Positions 1 to 8,010 of a stretch of 22,248 nt of DNA are shown here, piece by piece (within the stretch, counting starts at the first letter, position 1; each line of letters begins with the position of its first letter). A program made the position numbers and the translations under genes. Under the pieces are notes generated by a model. The model did not search any database. It was not told the DNA's origin and saw only the letters and a list, made by a program, of their open reading frames with translations. The DNA is from an uncultured Planctomycetaceae bacterium (GTDB lineage Bacteria; Planctomycetota; Planctomycetia; Planctomycetales; Planctomycetaceae): the NCBI GenBank assembly GCA_937952455.1, contig CALFYU010000350.1, positions 1 to 22,248 on the forward strand, given 5' to 3'.

Positions 1-248
1 TCCGCACCGGCATGATTCCGATTATCAATTCCATGATGGTCGTGGGCATCGTCAGCCTGCCCGGCATGATGACCGGTCAGTTATTGGCGGGCGTCGATCC
101 GCTGCAGGCGGTCAAATATCAGATCGTGATCATGTTTCTGATCGCGTCGGGAACCGCGATGGGAACCGTGGGCGTGGTCCTCCTCAGCTTCCGCCGGCTG
201 TTCAACGCACGGCACCAATTCTGCTACATGAAGCTGCGCCGAGACTAG
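1..248 (+). CDS. fetB: FetB-type ABC transporter permease, C-terminal part (UPF0014 family)
   Basis: Only the last ~80 residues are in the window; the reading frame is open to the left edge (Arg-Thr-Gly precedes the first Met at 12) and stops with TAG at 246-248. The segment NSMMVVGIVSLPGMMTGQLL, followed by the AVKYQIVIMFLIASGTA helix, is the highly conserved C-terminal part of the FetB/YbbM (UPF0014) integral membrane family, whose E. coli member works with the ATPase FetA in iron export and oxidative-stress resistance. At least two hydrophobic membrane segments are visible. The tail after the last helix is short and basic (RRLFNARHQF..KLRRD). The ATPase partner, if present, lies outside the window. 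The family assignment is secure; the iron substrate is inferred from E. coli. Confidence 0.88.
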   Translation, partial: RTGMIPIINSMMVVGIVSLPGMMTGQLLAGVDPLQAVKYQIVIMFLIASGTAMGTVGVVLLSFRRLFNARHQFCYMKLRRD

Positions 249-279
249 CAAACATCCGCAGCCAAACGTCTCCGGGAGG

Positions 280-299
280 CCCAGCCAGAATTGGCTGGG
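280..299. repeat. Perfect 8-bp inverted repeat between convergent genes
   Basis: CCCAGCCA, loop GAAT, TGGCTGGG, 32 bases after the fetB stop. There is no T-run on either side, so it is not a classical intrinsic terminator, although its position between two convergent genes suits a transcript-end structure. The CCCAGCC/GGCTGGG arms are the same as in the intrinsic terminator at 2771-2798. It may be a decayed terminator or a copy of an interspersed palindrome. Confidence 0.45.
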
Positions 300-483
300 T
301 CGCGCAGCGACAAGAAGCCGCGCCCTGTGCGCTTGTCGTCGAATTTGGACGCGCATGGCGCAACTTCTTGTGCCTACCCGGCACCCAACCGCTACGCAGT
401 CGGGCCACCCTCAGTTTTGACTCAGCTCAATGATAATAAATCAAAGGTAACCCGGTACGTTGTGCCAGCGGGGCACTGTGCCG

Positions 484-2571
484 CTAGGACTTCACCGCCA
501 TCTCGTGCCGGAAGGTGTTGAAGTTCGAATACTCCCAGTGCGCGTAGATTGGCGATGACTTGACGACTGCAGCGTGATTGCCACGTCCGCCGACTTTCCC
601 CTTGTGGATCACGATGATCTCGCCGGCCCGCCGTAAGGTGGCCATCCGCCGCGGCAGGAAGATGATCGTGCGGCCCGGGCCGATGCGGTTGTAGGCGTCG
701 TCCAACAGCGACTTGGCCGCGTCATCCATCGTTTCCTCGGGTTCCTCGATGATCAATAAAGCCGGATCACGGAGTATTGCGCGGGCCAGACCCAAGCGAA
801 ACACCTGCCCGGGATCGAGTTGTTCGCCGTGCTCGCCGATGATCGTCTCATAGCCCTGCGGCAGTTTGAGTATGAAATTGTGCGCGTGCGTGATCTTGGC
901 AGCTTCGGTCGCTTCCTGCAGGGAAAAGTGCGTATCGCCGCAACGGATGTTCTGCAGGACGCTGCCGGTAAAAAACGGGTCGCGGGCACTGACCATGATC
1001 GCTTCGGCCCGCAGCGAGTCGAGCGTCACCCAGGCGACATCCTCGCCGTCAATGAGAATCTGCCCCGATTTGGGTTCGATGAACCGCGGGAGCAGGTGCG
1101 CGACGGTTCGCGCTTCCCAGGGATCCATCGACACCACGGCCACTTGCGTTCCCGCCTTGACCTGAAAACTGCAGCCGTCGAGCAATAACTCATGGTTGGA
1201 ATTCTCGAAGACGACGTTGTCGAAGACCAGCGACTTGGACATCGGCTGCAGGAACTTGGCTCCCACCGCTTGTCCAACGTGCGGCACTCGTGACAGATAA
1301 TTGTCGATTCGCGTTGCCACAAGCGCTCCGTCCGCTACGTCGCGCGGCAGGTTCCACAGTTTTCGCAGCGGCACGTGCATGCAGCCGATCGCCGCCAACA
1401 TCAAAATCGCCGACGGCATTGATAGCGACGACGTGGGACTGAGAATCTGATGTCCCACAAACGCCACGACCACTCCACCGATGATGGCGGCCAGCGAGGT
1501 CAAACCCCAACGCTGCACCCAATCCTGGCGCATCCATTGCATCGTATCCTGCGACAGTTGCGCAAGGTTTTGCTGAAACTGCTCGTCCTCAAAGGCCTCC
1601 ATCTCCTTGCCGTAGCCCCGCACTAACCGCGTTGTGTTCAGGGTCTCCGCCAACACCCGCAATTTTTCCTCCGAGCGCGATCGGCCCAACCCCCGCTGTG
1701 CACGTCCCATCCGTTTCTGCCAAGCGATCAATAGCCAGCTTCCCAGTAGCAGGAGCAACACGGCGACCGCCACGATCGGACCCGCGGCGATGACCAATAC
1801 ACCCAGCAACAGCAGCTTCAACGGTTCCCGCGCCCAGCGCAGCGTCCAGTGATACAGACCCTCCTGCAGTTGATCCATGTCGGAGGAGAAGAGGGTCCGC
1901 AGTTCTCCGTTATGACTGTCCTGCAGCAACGACGGAGCCAGCCGCAGCGTCTGGCGATGCACGGCCCGTCGCTGCGCGGTGGTGATGCCGACCGCCTCGC
2001 GCATGGCATATGTCCGCCCCCGCGAATACATCATCGCACACAACACGCCGGTCACGGCGATCATGATCGCCAGAAACGTCACCGTCGAGGAATTGCTCCG
2101 CAGGGCGGCAATGCGGCCGTGCGCAGCCGCTAGCAATTTGCCGCAGACGCAGTTCCGCTCGTGCCAGACCGCCGGAAGGATGCCGCTGTTGGTCAATTCG
2201 ACGTGATCGACGACGTCGATTCCGATCGCCAGCGGCGCCGATCGGTACGGGGCCACGTAATCCTGCAATTCCTGAAATTCGGCGGCCGTCAGCTCCAGCC
2301 GCCCGCGGTCGACCAAGACGCCCGCCAGCAACCAGCCCTGGATCAACAACAAGCAGAGCAGGATCGAGCCACCGGCCGACCAGAGTAGACACTGAAGCGC
2401 CGCGCCGCGAAACAGCGATTTTCGAGAAACGAGCCGTTCCAGGGGATGAGGATCCTTGTTGACCACGATCACGACCTCGCGCAGGATTTCGGCATACACG
2501 ACCGGAGCATGTCGGGTGGGACGCACGTCCGTTAGGAGAAGTCTCGCGAAAACTGACGCGAAACTCGCCAC
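484..2571 (-). CDS. ABC exporter-like membrane protein with degenerate ATP-binding domain
   Basis: The protein has the layout of a type-I (ABCB-like) half exporter: membrane helices from about residue 55, a long extracytoplasmic stretch between the first two helices (~90-160), further helices (~163-181, 250-285, 358-376, 386-400) and a nucleotide-binding domain at ~447-665. Fold markers are clear (VFDNVVFEN, FIEPKSGQILIDGEDV, QGYETIIGEHGEQL, GLARAILRDPALLIIEEPEE). The catalytic motifs are broken. The Walker A position reads SMDPWEART (481-489) with no Lys and no Gly, the Q-loop Gln is Arg530, the signature is LDPGQ, the Walker B Asp is Glu609 and the H-loop His is Pro640. It is therefore unlikely to hydrolyse ATP alone; it could pair with an active half encoded elsewhere or have a non-transport role. 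The 2571 start is GTG. A GTG at 2466 (residue 36) with GAGG eight bases upstream is a good alternative. A terminator separates it from the upstream permease gene. Confidence 0.85.
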   Translation of the reverse strand: MASFASVFARLLLTDVRPTRHAPVVYAEILREVVIVVNKDPHPLERLVSRKSLFRGAALQCLLWSAGGSILLCLLLIQGWLLAGVLVDRGRLELTAAEFQELQDYVAPYRSAPLAIGIDVVDHVELTNSGILPAVWHERNCVCGKLLAAAHGRIAALRSNSSTVTFLAIMIAVTGVLCAMMYSRGRTYAMREAVGITTAQRRAVHRQTLRLAPSLLQDSHNGELRTLFSSDMDQLQEGLYHWTLRWAREPLKLLLLGVLVIAAGPIVAVAVLLLLLGSWLLIAWQKRMGRAQRGLGRSRSEEKLRVLAETLNTTRLVRGYGKEMEAFEDEQFQQNLAQLSQDTMQWMRQDWVQRWGLTSLAAIIGGVVVAFVGHQILSPTSSLSMPSAILMLAAIGCMHVPLRKLWNLPRDVADGALVATRIDNYLSRVPHVGQAVGAKFLQPMSKSLVFDNVVFENSNHELLLDGCSFQVKAGTQVAVVSMDPWEARTVAHLLPRFIEPKSGQILIDGEDVAWVTLDSLRAEAIMVSARDPFFTGSVLQNIRCGDTHFSLQEATEAAKITHAHNFILKLPQGYETIIGEHGEQLDPGQVFRLGLARAILRDPALLIIEEPEETMDDAAKSLLDDAYNRIGPGRTIIFLPRRMATLRRAGEIIVIHKGKVGGRGNHAAVVKSSPIYAHWEYSNFNTFRHEMAVKS

Positions 2572-2870
2572 GTCTCAACAAAACACGTTCGAGTCGCCGT
2601 GCCACGACTTGAGACACGCTCCTTCCCTGGAGTTGACGTTTCTCGCTCCGTCAGCAGCATCTCGTTCCCGGCCGCCTCAGTGCTGCGTGCAAAGCAGCCC
2701 GGTCTGCGCCACGGCACTTGCGCGACTCCCTGACCCCCGGCGGTCGGAGGATTACCGGTTGACCCGATAACAAAAAACCCAGCCAAACGGGGCTGGGCGA
2801 TTGAGCGTCGTCACTCGGCCGGCACGCCGCCAAGCCATCGGCTGGTCGCGCCGTCCCCGTTTCGGGCATT
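2572..2870. other. Intergenic region holding a terminator; no gene seen
   Basis: This 299-base gap on the minus-strand side lies between the ABC-2 permease stop and the start of the ABC-exporter-like gene. It holds the terminator at 2771-2798. The remaining ~200 bases must contain the promoter of the downstream gene, but I could not identify a convincing -35/-10 pair. Short overlapping reading frames here show no recognisable protein features. Confidence 0.5.
2771..2798 (-). terminator. Rho-independent terminator after the ABC-2 permease gene
   Basis: Read on the minus strand: CCCAGCC, six-base loop CCGTTT, GGCTGGG, then TTTTTTG. A perfect 7-bp GC-rich stem followed by six T residues is a canonical intrinsic terminator. 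It lies ~73 bases past the permease stop codon and implies that the downstream ABC-exporter-like gene has its own promoter. Confidence 0.85.
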
Positions 2871-3695
2871 TTACGCGAGATCGCGGTCCTCGAAAAGAAT
2901 AAATGCCAGCAATATCGCCGCGACGCTGTAGGCCAACGTATAGACGGCCGACCAACCCAGATAATCTCCCGGAACCGGCGCCCCGGTGGCGACGGCCGCC
3001 TGCACGTTAAAGACTTCCAGCGCCGGCAGCACTGTGGCGATCAAGCGGGCGAAGAAGTCGACCAACTCGTTCTGCAACGCGCCCGAATTGACAAGCGTCG
3101 GCGTCAGGTGCCCCACGACAAAAATCGCCAAACAGGCCACCATATTCACCACCATCGGCATTCGCGTCGAAATCGCCACGCTAATCGCGGCCAGAATACA
3201 GACCTCCATAAAGATTAGCGCGATACCCGGCAGAACTTGCACGATCTCGATCAACGAGTGGGCCGCCACGTAGTTCGTCCGGGCCGTCTCGCGAAAATCG
3301 TAGGGGACTTTGTAGTAAATGCACGCCAGGAACATGATCACCACGGGGACGAAGAAAATGAACACCCCCATCAGAATGCCCAGATATTTTCCCACGATAA
3401 ACTGCCGGCGGTTGATCGGCTTCGACAGCAGGGTAATGGCCGTCTTGCCTTCGATTTCGGCCGAGATGCTTTGACTGGCCGTCCAGACCGCCAGCAGCAA
3501 GCCACTGATGAGCAGGGTCGCCAGACCGCAGTCTTTGAGCATCTTCACGTCATCGCCGAGCGAGAAGAACGGCAAAAACGTGTTGAGCACCATCAGGACC
3601 AACGCGATCGCCAGCAGCAAAAAGAAAAACGGCTGCCGAATCGCTTCTTTCATCGTGGCCACGGCAATGATCCGCGTGCCGGCAAAACCTTTCAT
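2871..3695 (-). CDS. ABC-2 family transporter permease
   Basis: This 274-residue integral membrane protein has six or so hydrophobic helices (~19-42, ~58-72, ~108-126, ~150-175, ~180-198, ~245-268). Between helices 2 and 3 is the segment SISAEIEGKTAITLLSKPI followed by NRRQFIVGKYLG. This cytosolic elbow is typical of ABC-2 permeases of the NosY/GldF-like type, where an E-x-G-T/A pattern and a KP-x-xR-x-x-(F/L)-x-x-GK element recur. The product would be the membrane half of an ABC exporter; the substrate cannot be told. No cognate ATPase is adjacent. The start codon has AAGGGAA just upstream. The coding end is followed by a terminator at 2771-2798. The 284-base gap to the acylphosphatase gene shows no other gene. 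Confidence 0.85.
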   Translation of the reverse strand: MKGFAGTRIIAVATMKEAIRQPFFFLLLAIALVLMVLNTFLPFFSLGDDVKMLKDCGLATLLISGLLLAVWTASQSISAEIEGKTAITLLSKPINRRQFIVGKYLGILMGVFIFFVPVVIMFLACIYYKVPYDFRETARTNYVAAHSLIEIVQVLPGIALIFMEVCILAAISVAISTRMPMVVNMVACLAIFVVGHLTPTLVNSGALQNELVDFFARLIATVLPALEVFNVQAAVATGAPVPGDYLGWSAVYTLAYSVAAILLAFILFEDRDLA

Positions 3696-3979
3696 CGCGT
3701 TCCCTTACAACGACTATTCCGCAGAAATGAAGAGAAAAACAGTGCCAAGCTGGAGTAGCTGCAGCAATGCGCAACGCCCCCTGCAGGGCGACCCGGGCGA
3801 ACGCCCATTTTACGTTGAGACCGCCGCGACCGTTGGACCCGGCGGGGGCATTTCTCGCAGTTTTCCCATAGTAGAACGAAGCGGGACAGGATTGTCATAG
3901 CCTGGAGCAGGCGCGCCACCGGTTTTTCGACAGATCGACCGACGTAGAACCGCAAAATCGGTGCAAAGAGATCTCCCGG

Positions 3980-4282
3980 TCACCGGCGGATGGAAAAGTC
4001 CTGGAATTGCTCCTCAGAGGCGATGGATGTCCGGTCGCTATTCGAAATGTACCGCTGCATGACCCGGCCGACTTCGTCGATGAATGCCGAGACCGATGGC
4101 TCTGTTCCTTGGGCCACCAATTCGACCGTACCGTCGGGGAGGTTTTTGACGTAACCCGTTACCGGATGGCCGGTTGCCACCCGGTGCGTCGTGTAGCGAA
4201 AACCGACCCCCTGCACCCGCCCAACGAAAATCACGCGCTCGGTATACGGCGGAGGCCCGCCTAGTGCACCAGCCACGCTCAT
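3980..4282 (-). CDS. acyP: Acylphosphatase
   Basis: The 100-residue protein has both diagnostic acylphosphatase signatures: VGRVQGVGFRYTT, with the phosphate-binding Arg in GFR, and GYVKNLPDGTVE, with the catalytic Asn. The family hydrolyses the carboxyl-phosphate bond of acyl phosphates such as acetyl or carbamoyl phosphate and is cytosolic; length and fold markers are normal apart from a ~14-residue N-terminal extension. Its ATG overlaps the stop codon of the preceding minus-strand gene (ATGA, 4279-4282), and GGAGG lies immediately upstream within that gene. Translation is therefore probably coupled to an exported planctomycete protein, which is an odd partnership for a cytosolic metabolic enzyme. 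Confidence 0.95.
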   Translation of the reverse strand: MSVAGALGGPPPYTERVIFVGRVQGVGFRYTTHRVATGHPVTGYVKNLPDGTVELVAQGTEPSVSAFIDEVGRVMQRYISNSDRTSIASEEQFQDFSIRR

Positions 4283-5487
4283 TCTCCTCCGGCGACCGCC
4301 GGCGTGCCGGCGGTCACTTTGAGCGTGATGGGGGTCGAACTATTGCGCTCCCCGGTCGCCTCCACGCGGGCGGTCGCGAAAAACTGGACCGCTTGCGGCG
4401 AGGCCCACGGTTCGCATTTCACGACGAAAGACTGTTCGGTCTGCCCCTCGGGAATCAACACACCGTTGAGGCCCACGTGCAATACGCGGAGACCGTGCGG
4501 CAGGTTTTCGACGGCGATCGGCACGCGGGCATCGAAGCCGTAGTTGCGCGTCAATTTCAGTTGGAATCGCAATTCCTGCCCCGGTTCAATCACTGCTTCC
4601 TTCGGGGAGACTTCGACCTCCAACGTCGGCGGCGGGGAGAGGGCGATTTGATGTTTGCCGAATCCGGTGGATGTGCGATGTTCCACAGTCTTTCCGTCGA
4701 TCGTGGCCACACCGACCGCCTGGACCGTGCCGTTTTGCGCGTCGGGTTGTTCGGCGCTCTCCGGAGCAGAGAACGTCACCACGCAGGCGGAGTCATCCGG
4801 GCCGATCCGCCCGCTCGTGGCGGTGATGCCTTCGGGAAGCCCGTCGATCGTCACGTCGATCGGCCCGTCGAACCCTTCCAGTCTCGACGCATTGATCGTC
4901 ACCGGCAGGTGCCCGCCGCGGGGAATGTTCGGGTCGGCGGGACTCATCGAGATCCGAAAATCAGGCTGCGGACGGCGAACGACCAATCGATAATAGTAAT
5001 CGTCGCCGGACAGCCCGCGGACGTCGTTGATCCGCACGAGGTATTTGCCGTCGGCAGGGACGTCGAAAAAGAGTCGCGAGTCGCTCCCCAGGCCCGGGCC
5101 GCCGTCATCATTTTGGTAGTTGAGCGCCACGACCGGCAATCCGCTGGGAGGAAACGATGTGCCCGGCGGATGGACTTCGATCTTGTACACGGTCGTATTC
5201 ACAGCGTGCCCCTGCGGGGTCGTGCCGAAGTATCCCAAGCGCCCGCCATTGGCGAAAAACTTGATGTCTTCATCCGGCCCCAGCGGCAGCGCGCGAATCT
5301 TGATCACCTCGCCTCCCAGCATCAGGTAATCGTTGATCTCGAAGTCGTCCCAATTCTGCATGCGGATGCCGTCCCGCTTGGAACTGTGATCGCGTAGCGT
5401 GATGAACGTTTCCGAGACGGCCCGCAACGTCTTGCGGCCGACCGGCTGACCATCGGCGGTCAAGATCTCGATCACCGAATCCAGCAA
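4279..5487 (-). CDS. C-terminal half of the cytochrome/WD40/PPC protein, separated by a frameshifting deletion
   Basis: The reading frame is open upstream of the first usable start codon (TTG at 5487), and its homologous part begins at about 5526. The start reads QLLIEVSARRSGSLLDSVIEI, which continues the PPC (pre-peptidase C-terminal) domain whose first strands end the preceding gene at 5517. After the PPC domain (to about residue 170, ..SGDDYYYRLVVRRPQPDF) come beta-rich repeats resembling NPCBM/CARDB-like or Ig-like domains (HLPVTINASRLEGFDGPIDV, LRFQLKLTRNYGFDARVPI). The intact ancestral protein would be ~1,230 residues and exported. As it stands this fragment has no signal peptide. GGAG seven bases before TTG 5487 could permit reinitiation. 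The end overlaps the acylphosphatase start by four bases. Confidence 0.8.
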   Translation of the reverse strand: MLDSVIEILTADGQPVGRKTLRAVSETFITLRDHSSKRDGIRMQNWDDFEINDYLMLGGEVIKIRALPLGPDEDIKFFANGGRLGYFGTTPQGHAVNTTVYKIEVHPPGTSFPPSGLPVVALNYQNDDGGPGLGSDSRLFFDVPADGKYLVRINDVRGLSGDDYYYRLVVRRPQPDFRISMSPADPNIPRGGHLPVTINASRLEGFDGPIDVTIDGLPEGITATSGRIGPDDSACVVTFSAPESAEQPDAQNGTVQAVGVATIDGKTVEHRTSTGFGKHQIALSPPPTLEVEVSPKEAVIEPGQELRFQLKLTRNYGFDARVPIAVENLPHGLRVLHVGLNGVLIPEGQTEQSFVVKCEPWASPQAVQFFATARVEATGERNSSTPITLKVTAGTPAVAGGE

Positions 5488-5516
5488 CGATCCGCTCCGC
5501 CGGGCGGAGACTTCGA

Positions 5517-7874
5517 TCAGCAGTTGGCAGCGATCCGCCCGTTGTAAGCGCCGGGAATCGGCAACAGCGGAGCCTGTTGGAGGGTGTCGTTCGGTTCGGT
5601 TTCGACGATTTCGGGAAATGAACTCACTTCGTACCGCACCGTGTTGAGCGTCGGCCCTGCCGACGTTTGCAACCGGTCGTTGCGGCCGCCGGGAGATTTC
5701 CCGTCGACGGTGATCTTTGCGGCATCCCCCAGGTTATAACCATACGCCAAAAGTTCGCCGCCGGTATCGCTTCCGGCGGTGATCCCCAGCGGAAAGATCC
5801 CGTTGACGTAGGCGAACTGGCCGGCGTGGATGTAATAGTAATGCCCGCCGCCTCCGGAAAACTGCAGATCCTCGACGCGCAACACATACGACCCCGCCTC
5901 CTCGAAGCGATGCCCGATCACGACGTTGCGGTCAGTCGGATGCCGCTGGGAGCGGGCCAACACCCGGCCGCTGCCGTCCAAGATTGATAACTCGGCATCC
6001 AGATTCGAACCGAACGACGGGCCTTGGAGCGCAAAGACAATCTCGGCGCCCGCCTCCGCATCAAATCGCCAAAAGTCGCGGTCCCCTTTACGACTGATCG
6101 TCCCCACCAATGTCTGGGGAAATTCGACCGGCGTCGCCTTCTCGGCAGTGTCGTTGTCTTCCTTCTCACCCTGTTCGGCATAGGGACCGACATAAAACGC
6201 GCGGTCGTCGGTGCTGCCGTTTGGTGTGTGCAATCGCAATGAGACCATCCGCGGCATTAAGTCGGCCGGGAGTTCGACTTCGCATTGAATCTTGTTGGGA
6301 TCCTTGCCGTCGGAGGGGAGCAGCTTAGCCTGCAGATTCCCCGGCGAGACGAACAACGCGTCAGCGTCAGCGATGTTGCGGCCCGACAGCGTTAGTTTGG
6401 CGGTGGTTCCGCGCACCGCGGTCCGGGGGCTGATCGACGAAAGTTCCGGATCGCGGGGCCGCGCAGCCACCTTGGCCGGTTCGGCCTTTTCTTCTTTGGC
6501 CGGTTCGGGTCGCCGGCCGGCGACGAGCACACTTGGCGCGTCCGGCTTTTCTGCATCGAATGCCAGCAAATTGCCGTCGTAGAGACCGGCGAACAGACGC
6601 TGGCCGTCACTGCTGACCGCCATCGCGAGCGGCCAATCGGAGAGGTTTTCGTGAATTTGACGTTGTTCTAACTTAACCGCATCCCAGACCTTGATCCGTC
6701 CGTCTTCAGCGGCGGAATAGAGCGTCTTGCCGTCCGGGGCGTAGGCCACGTCCAGAATGGCCGCGTTGTGGGCAAACACGCTCTTGCGAACTCTGGCCGA
6801 CTTGCCGTTGAAGCGCCAAACGCGCAGGGTCTTATCGACGCCCCCCGCCGCCAGCTCCTTCCCCGAGGGATGGAACGCAACCGCGTTCATGCTGCCGGTT
6901 GCGTCGCTGAGCGTGACCATCCGTTCCCCGGTAGCGACGTCCCATAACTTCACGGTCTGATCGTCGCCGGCCGACGCCAGCGTCTTGCCGTCGGGGCTGA
7001 AGGCGACGTCGAACACGGCCGCTGTGTGGTGTTTGAGGGTCGCGGTTTCCTTGGCGGCGGCCACGTCCCACAGCTTGATCAACTTGTCATAACTGGAAGT
7101 GGCCAGCAGCTGGCCGTCGGGGCTAAACGCCAACCCGTAGATCGAATCGTCGTGCCCCTGCAGCACGGCGACCGATTCGCCGCTGGTTTTCCACAGACGC
7201 ACAATTCCGCCAATCCCCGCCGGACCACCGGCCGCCGCCACCAGTTTGCCGTCGGGGCTGAACGCGACCGCGTTCAGCGGATGCTCGGCGCCTGTCAAAT
7301 TGCCAACGACCTTTCCGTCCGCCGGGTTCAGCAGGACCACTTCCCGATGCCGCACCGCCGCAATCAAAATGCCGTCAGGCGAAACGGCCACACAGACGAT
7401 CGCCGGCGTGACGGGTCCCTTGGGAAGCACCTGCGGCACGTCCGGGACGTCGTAACCGGTCGATTTCACCTCGTCTTTAGCAGGTCCCTTGGCACCAAAT
7501 TCAATCCAGCGGGCGATGGATGCGATCTCTTCGGCGGTGGGCTGCTTTTCCCCCTCGGGAGGCATCGCCGGCTCTTCCTTGCCGGTCAATATTAGGACCA
7601 ACCGGCTTTCGTCCGGTTTGCCGGGGACAATCAGCTTCTCGCCGCTATCGCCGCCGCGGAGCAGCGAAGCGAAATCGTGCAGACTCAATCCGCTTTCGCG
7701 ATCGTCGGCGTTGTGGCATGCCAGGCAGTACTTCTTGAACACCCGCTGCACATCACCGGTATACGTCGGCGCCTGCGCGGCCCGTTTTTCGGCCGGTTCA
7801 TCCGCGCGGAGCGGCGCTGCCAACGAGACGACCACCGCGGTGATCAGCATCATTTGAATTCTTTGCATACCCAT
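5517..7874 (-). CDS. Planctomycete cytochrome C / WD40 / PPC-domain exported protein (truncated by frameshift)
   Basis: The chosen start at 7874 gives 785 residues with a signal peptide (MGMQRIQMMLITAVVVSLAA..) and GAGGA just upstream; a longer frame from 7964 adds 30 residues without signal-like character. Domains in order: planctomycete cytochrome C-like (PSCyt1, ~35-135) with a CLACH haem-binding motif at Cys50/Cys53/His54; seven WD40 repeats marked by successive V-A-F-S-P-D-G motifs (~160-450), probably a seven-bladed propeller; an Ala/Glu/Pro linker; an IPT/TIG-like domain (~485-565); a complete PPC domain (~570-690); and the start of a second PPC domain. The second PPC domain breaks off after NGRIAA with an NC tail and TGA at 5517. 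The continuation is found in another frame from about 5526. Exported, probably periplasmic or cell-surface; the function of the family is unknown. Confidence 0.88.
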   Translation of the reverse strand: MGMQRIQMMLITAVVVSLAAPLRADEPAEKRAAQAPTYTGDVQRVFKKYCLACHNADDRESGLSLHDFASLLRGGDSGEKLIVPGKPDESRLVLILTGKEEPAMPPEGEKQPTAEEIASIARWIEFGAKGPAKDEVKSTGYDVPDVPQVLPKGPVTPAIVCVAVSPDGILIAAVRHREVVLLNPADGKVVGNLTGAEHPLNAVAFSPDGKLVAAAGGPAGIGGIVRLWKTSGESVAVLQGHDDSIYGLAFSPDGQLLATSSYDKLIKLWDVAAAKETATLKHHTAAVFDVAFSPDGKTLASAGDDQTVKLWDVATGERMVTLSDATGSMNAVAFHPSGKELAAGGVDKTLRVWRFNGKSARVRKSVFAHNAAILDVAYAPDGKTLYSAAEDGRIKVWDAVKLEQRQIHENLSDWPLAMAVSSDGQRLFAGLYDGNLLAFDAEKPDAPSVLVAGRRPEPAKEEKAEPAKVAARPRDPELSSISPRTAVRGTTAKLTLSGRNIADADALFVSPGNLQAKLLPSDGKDPNKIQCEVELPADLMPRMVSLRLHTPNGSTDDRAFYVGPYAEQGEKEDNDTAEKATPVEFPQTLVGTISRKGDRDFWRFDAEAGAEIVFALQGPSFGSNLDAELSILDGSGRVLARSQRHPTDRNVVIGHRFEEAGSYVLRVEDLQFSGGGGHYYYIHAGQFAYVNGIFPLGITAGSDTGGELLAYGYNLGDAAKITVDGKSPGGRNDRLQTSAGPTLNTVRYEVSSFPEIVETEPNDTLQQAPLLPIPGAYNGRIAANC

Positions 7875-7951
7875 ACGTTCCTCAACCCGAAGTTCGTCGC
7901 CGGGTGCCGTTGGCGGTCGTCCAACAGCGCTCTTGCCGGTCTCTGCATTTG

Positions 7952-7974
7952 CACTGGCGGGCAAGCCGCCAGTG
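7952..7974. repeat. Perfect 9-bp inverted repeat upstream of the cytochrome/WD40 gene
   Basis: CACTGGCGG, loop GCAAG, CCGCCAGTG. It lies between the DUF1549/DUF1553 stop and the cytochrome/WD40 start. No T-run follows on either strand. Its form (GC-rich arms, five-base loop, between genes) resembles interspersed REP-type palindromes rather than a terminator; a hairpin here could also modulate expression between two cotranscribed genes. Confidence 0.5.
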
Positions 7975-8010
7975 GCACCCTACAACGAAAAACAAACTGC
8001 GTCGTTGTCA

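Noticed and set aside
1910..2617. 235-codon minus-strand frame overlapping the ABC exporter-like gene start
   Set aside because: It is in another frame of the same strand, Arg-rich and without features; the exporter frame contains recognisable membrane helices.
4174..5397. 407-codon plus-strand frame opposite the PPC-domain gene
   Set aside because: It is antisense to a frame with clear domain homology, and its product is an Arg/His/Gln-rich low-complexity sequence with no motif, as expected from high-GC antisense coding.
7965..8000. Inverted repeat CAACGA/TCGTTG near 7983-8007 as terminator of the DUF1549/DUF1553 gene
   Set aside because: The T-run on the minus strand lies inside the loop rather than after the stem, so it does not have terminator geometry.
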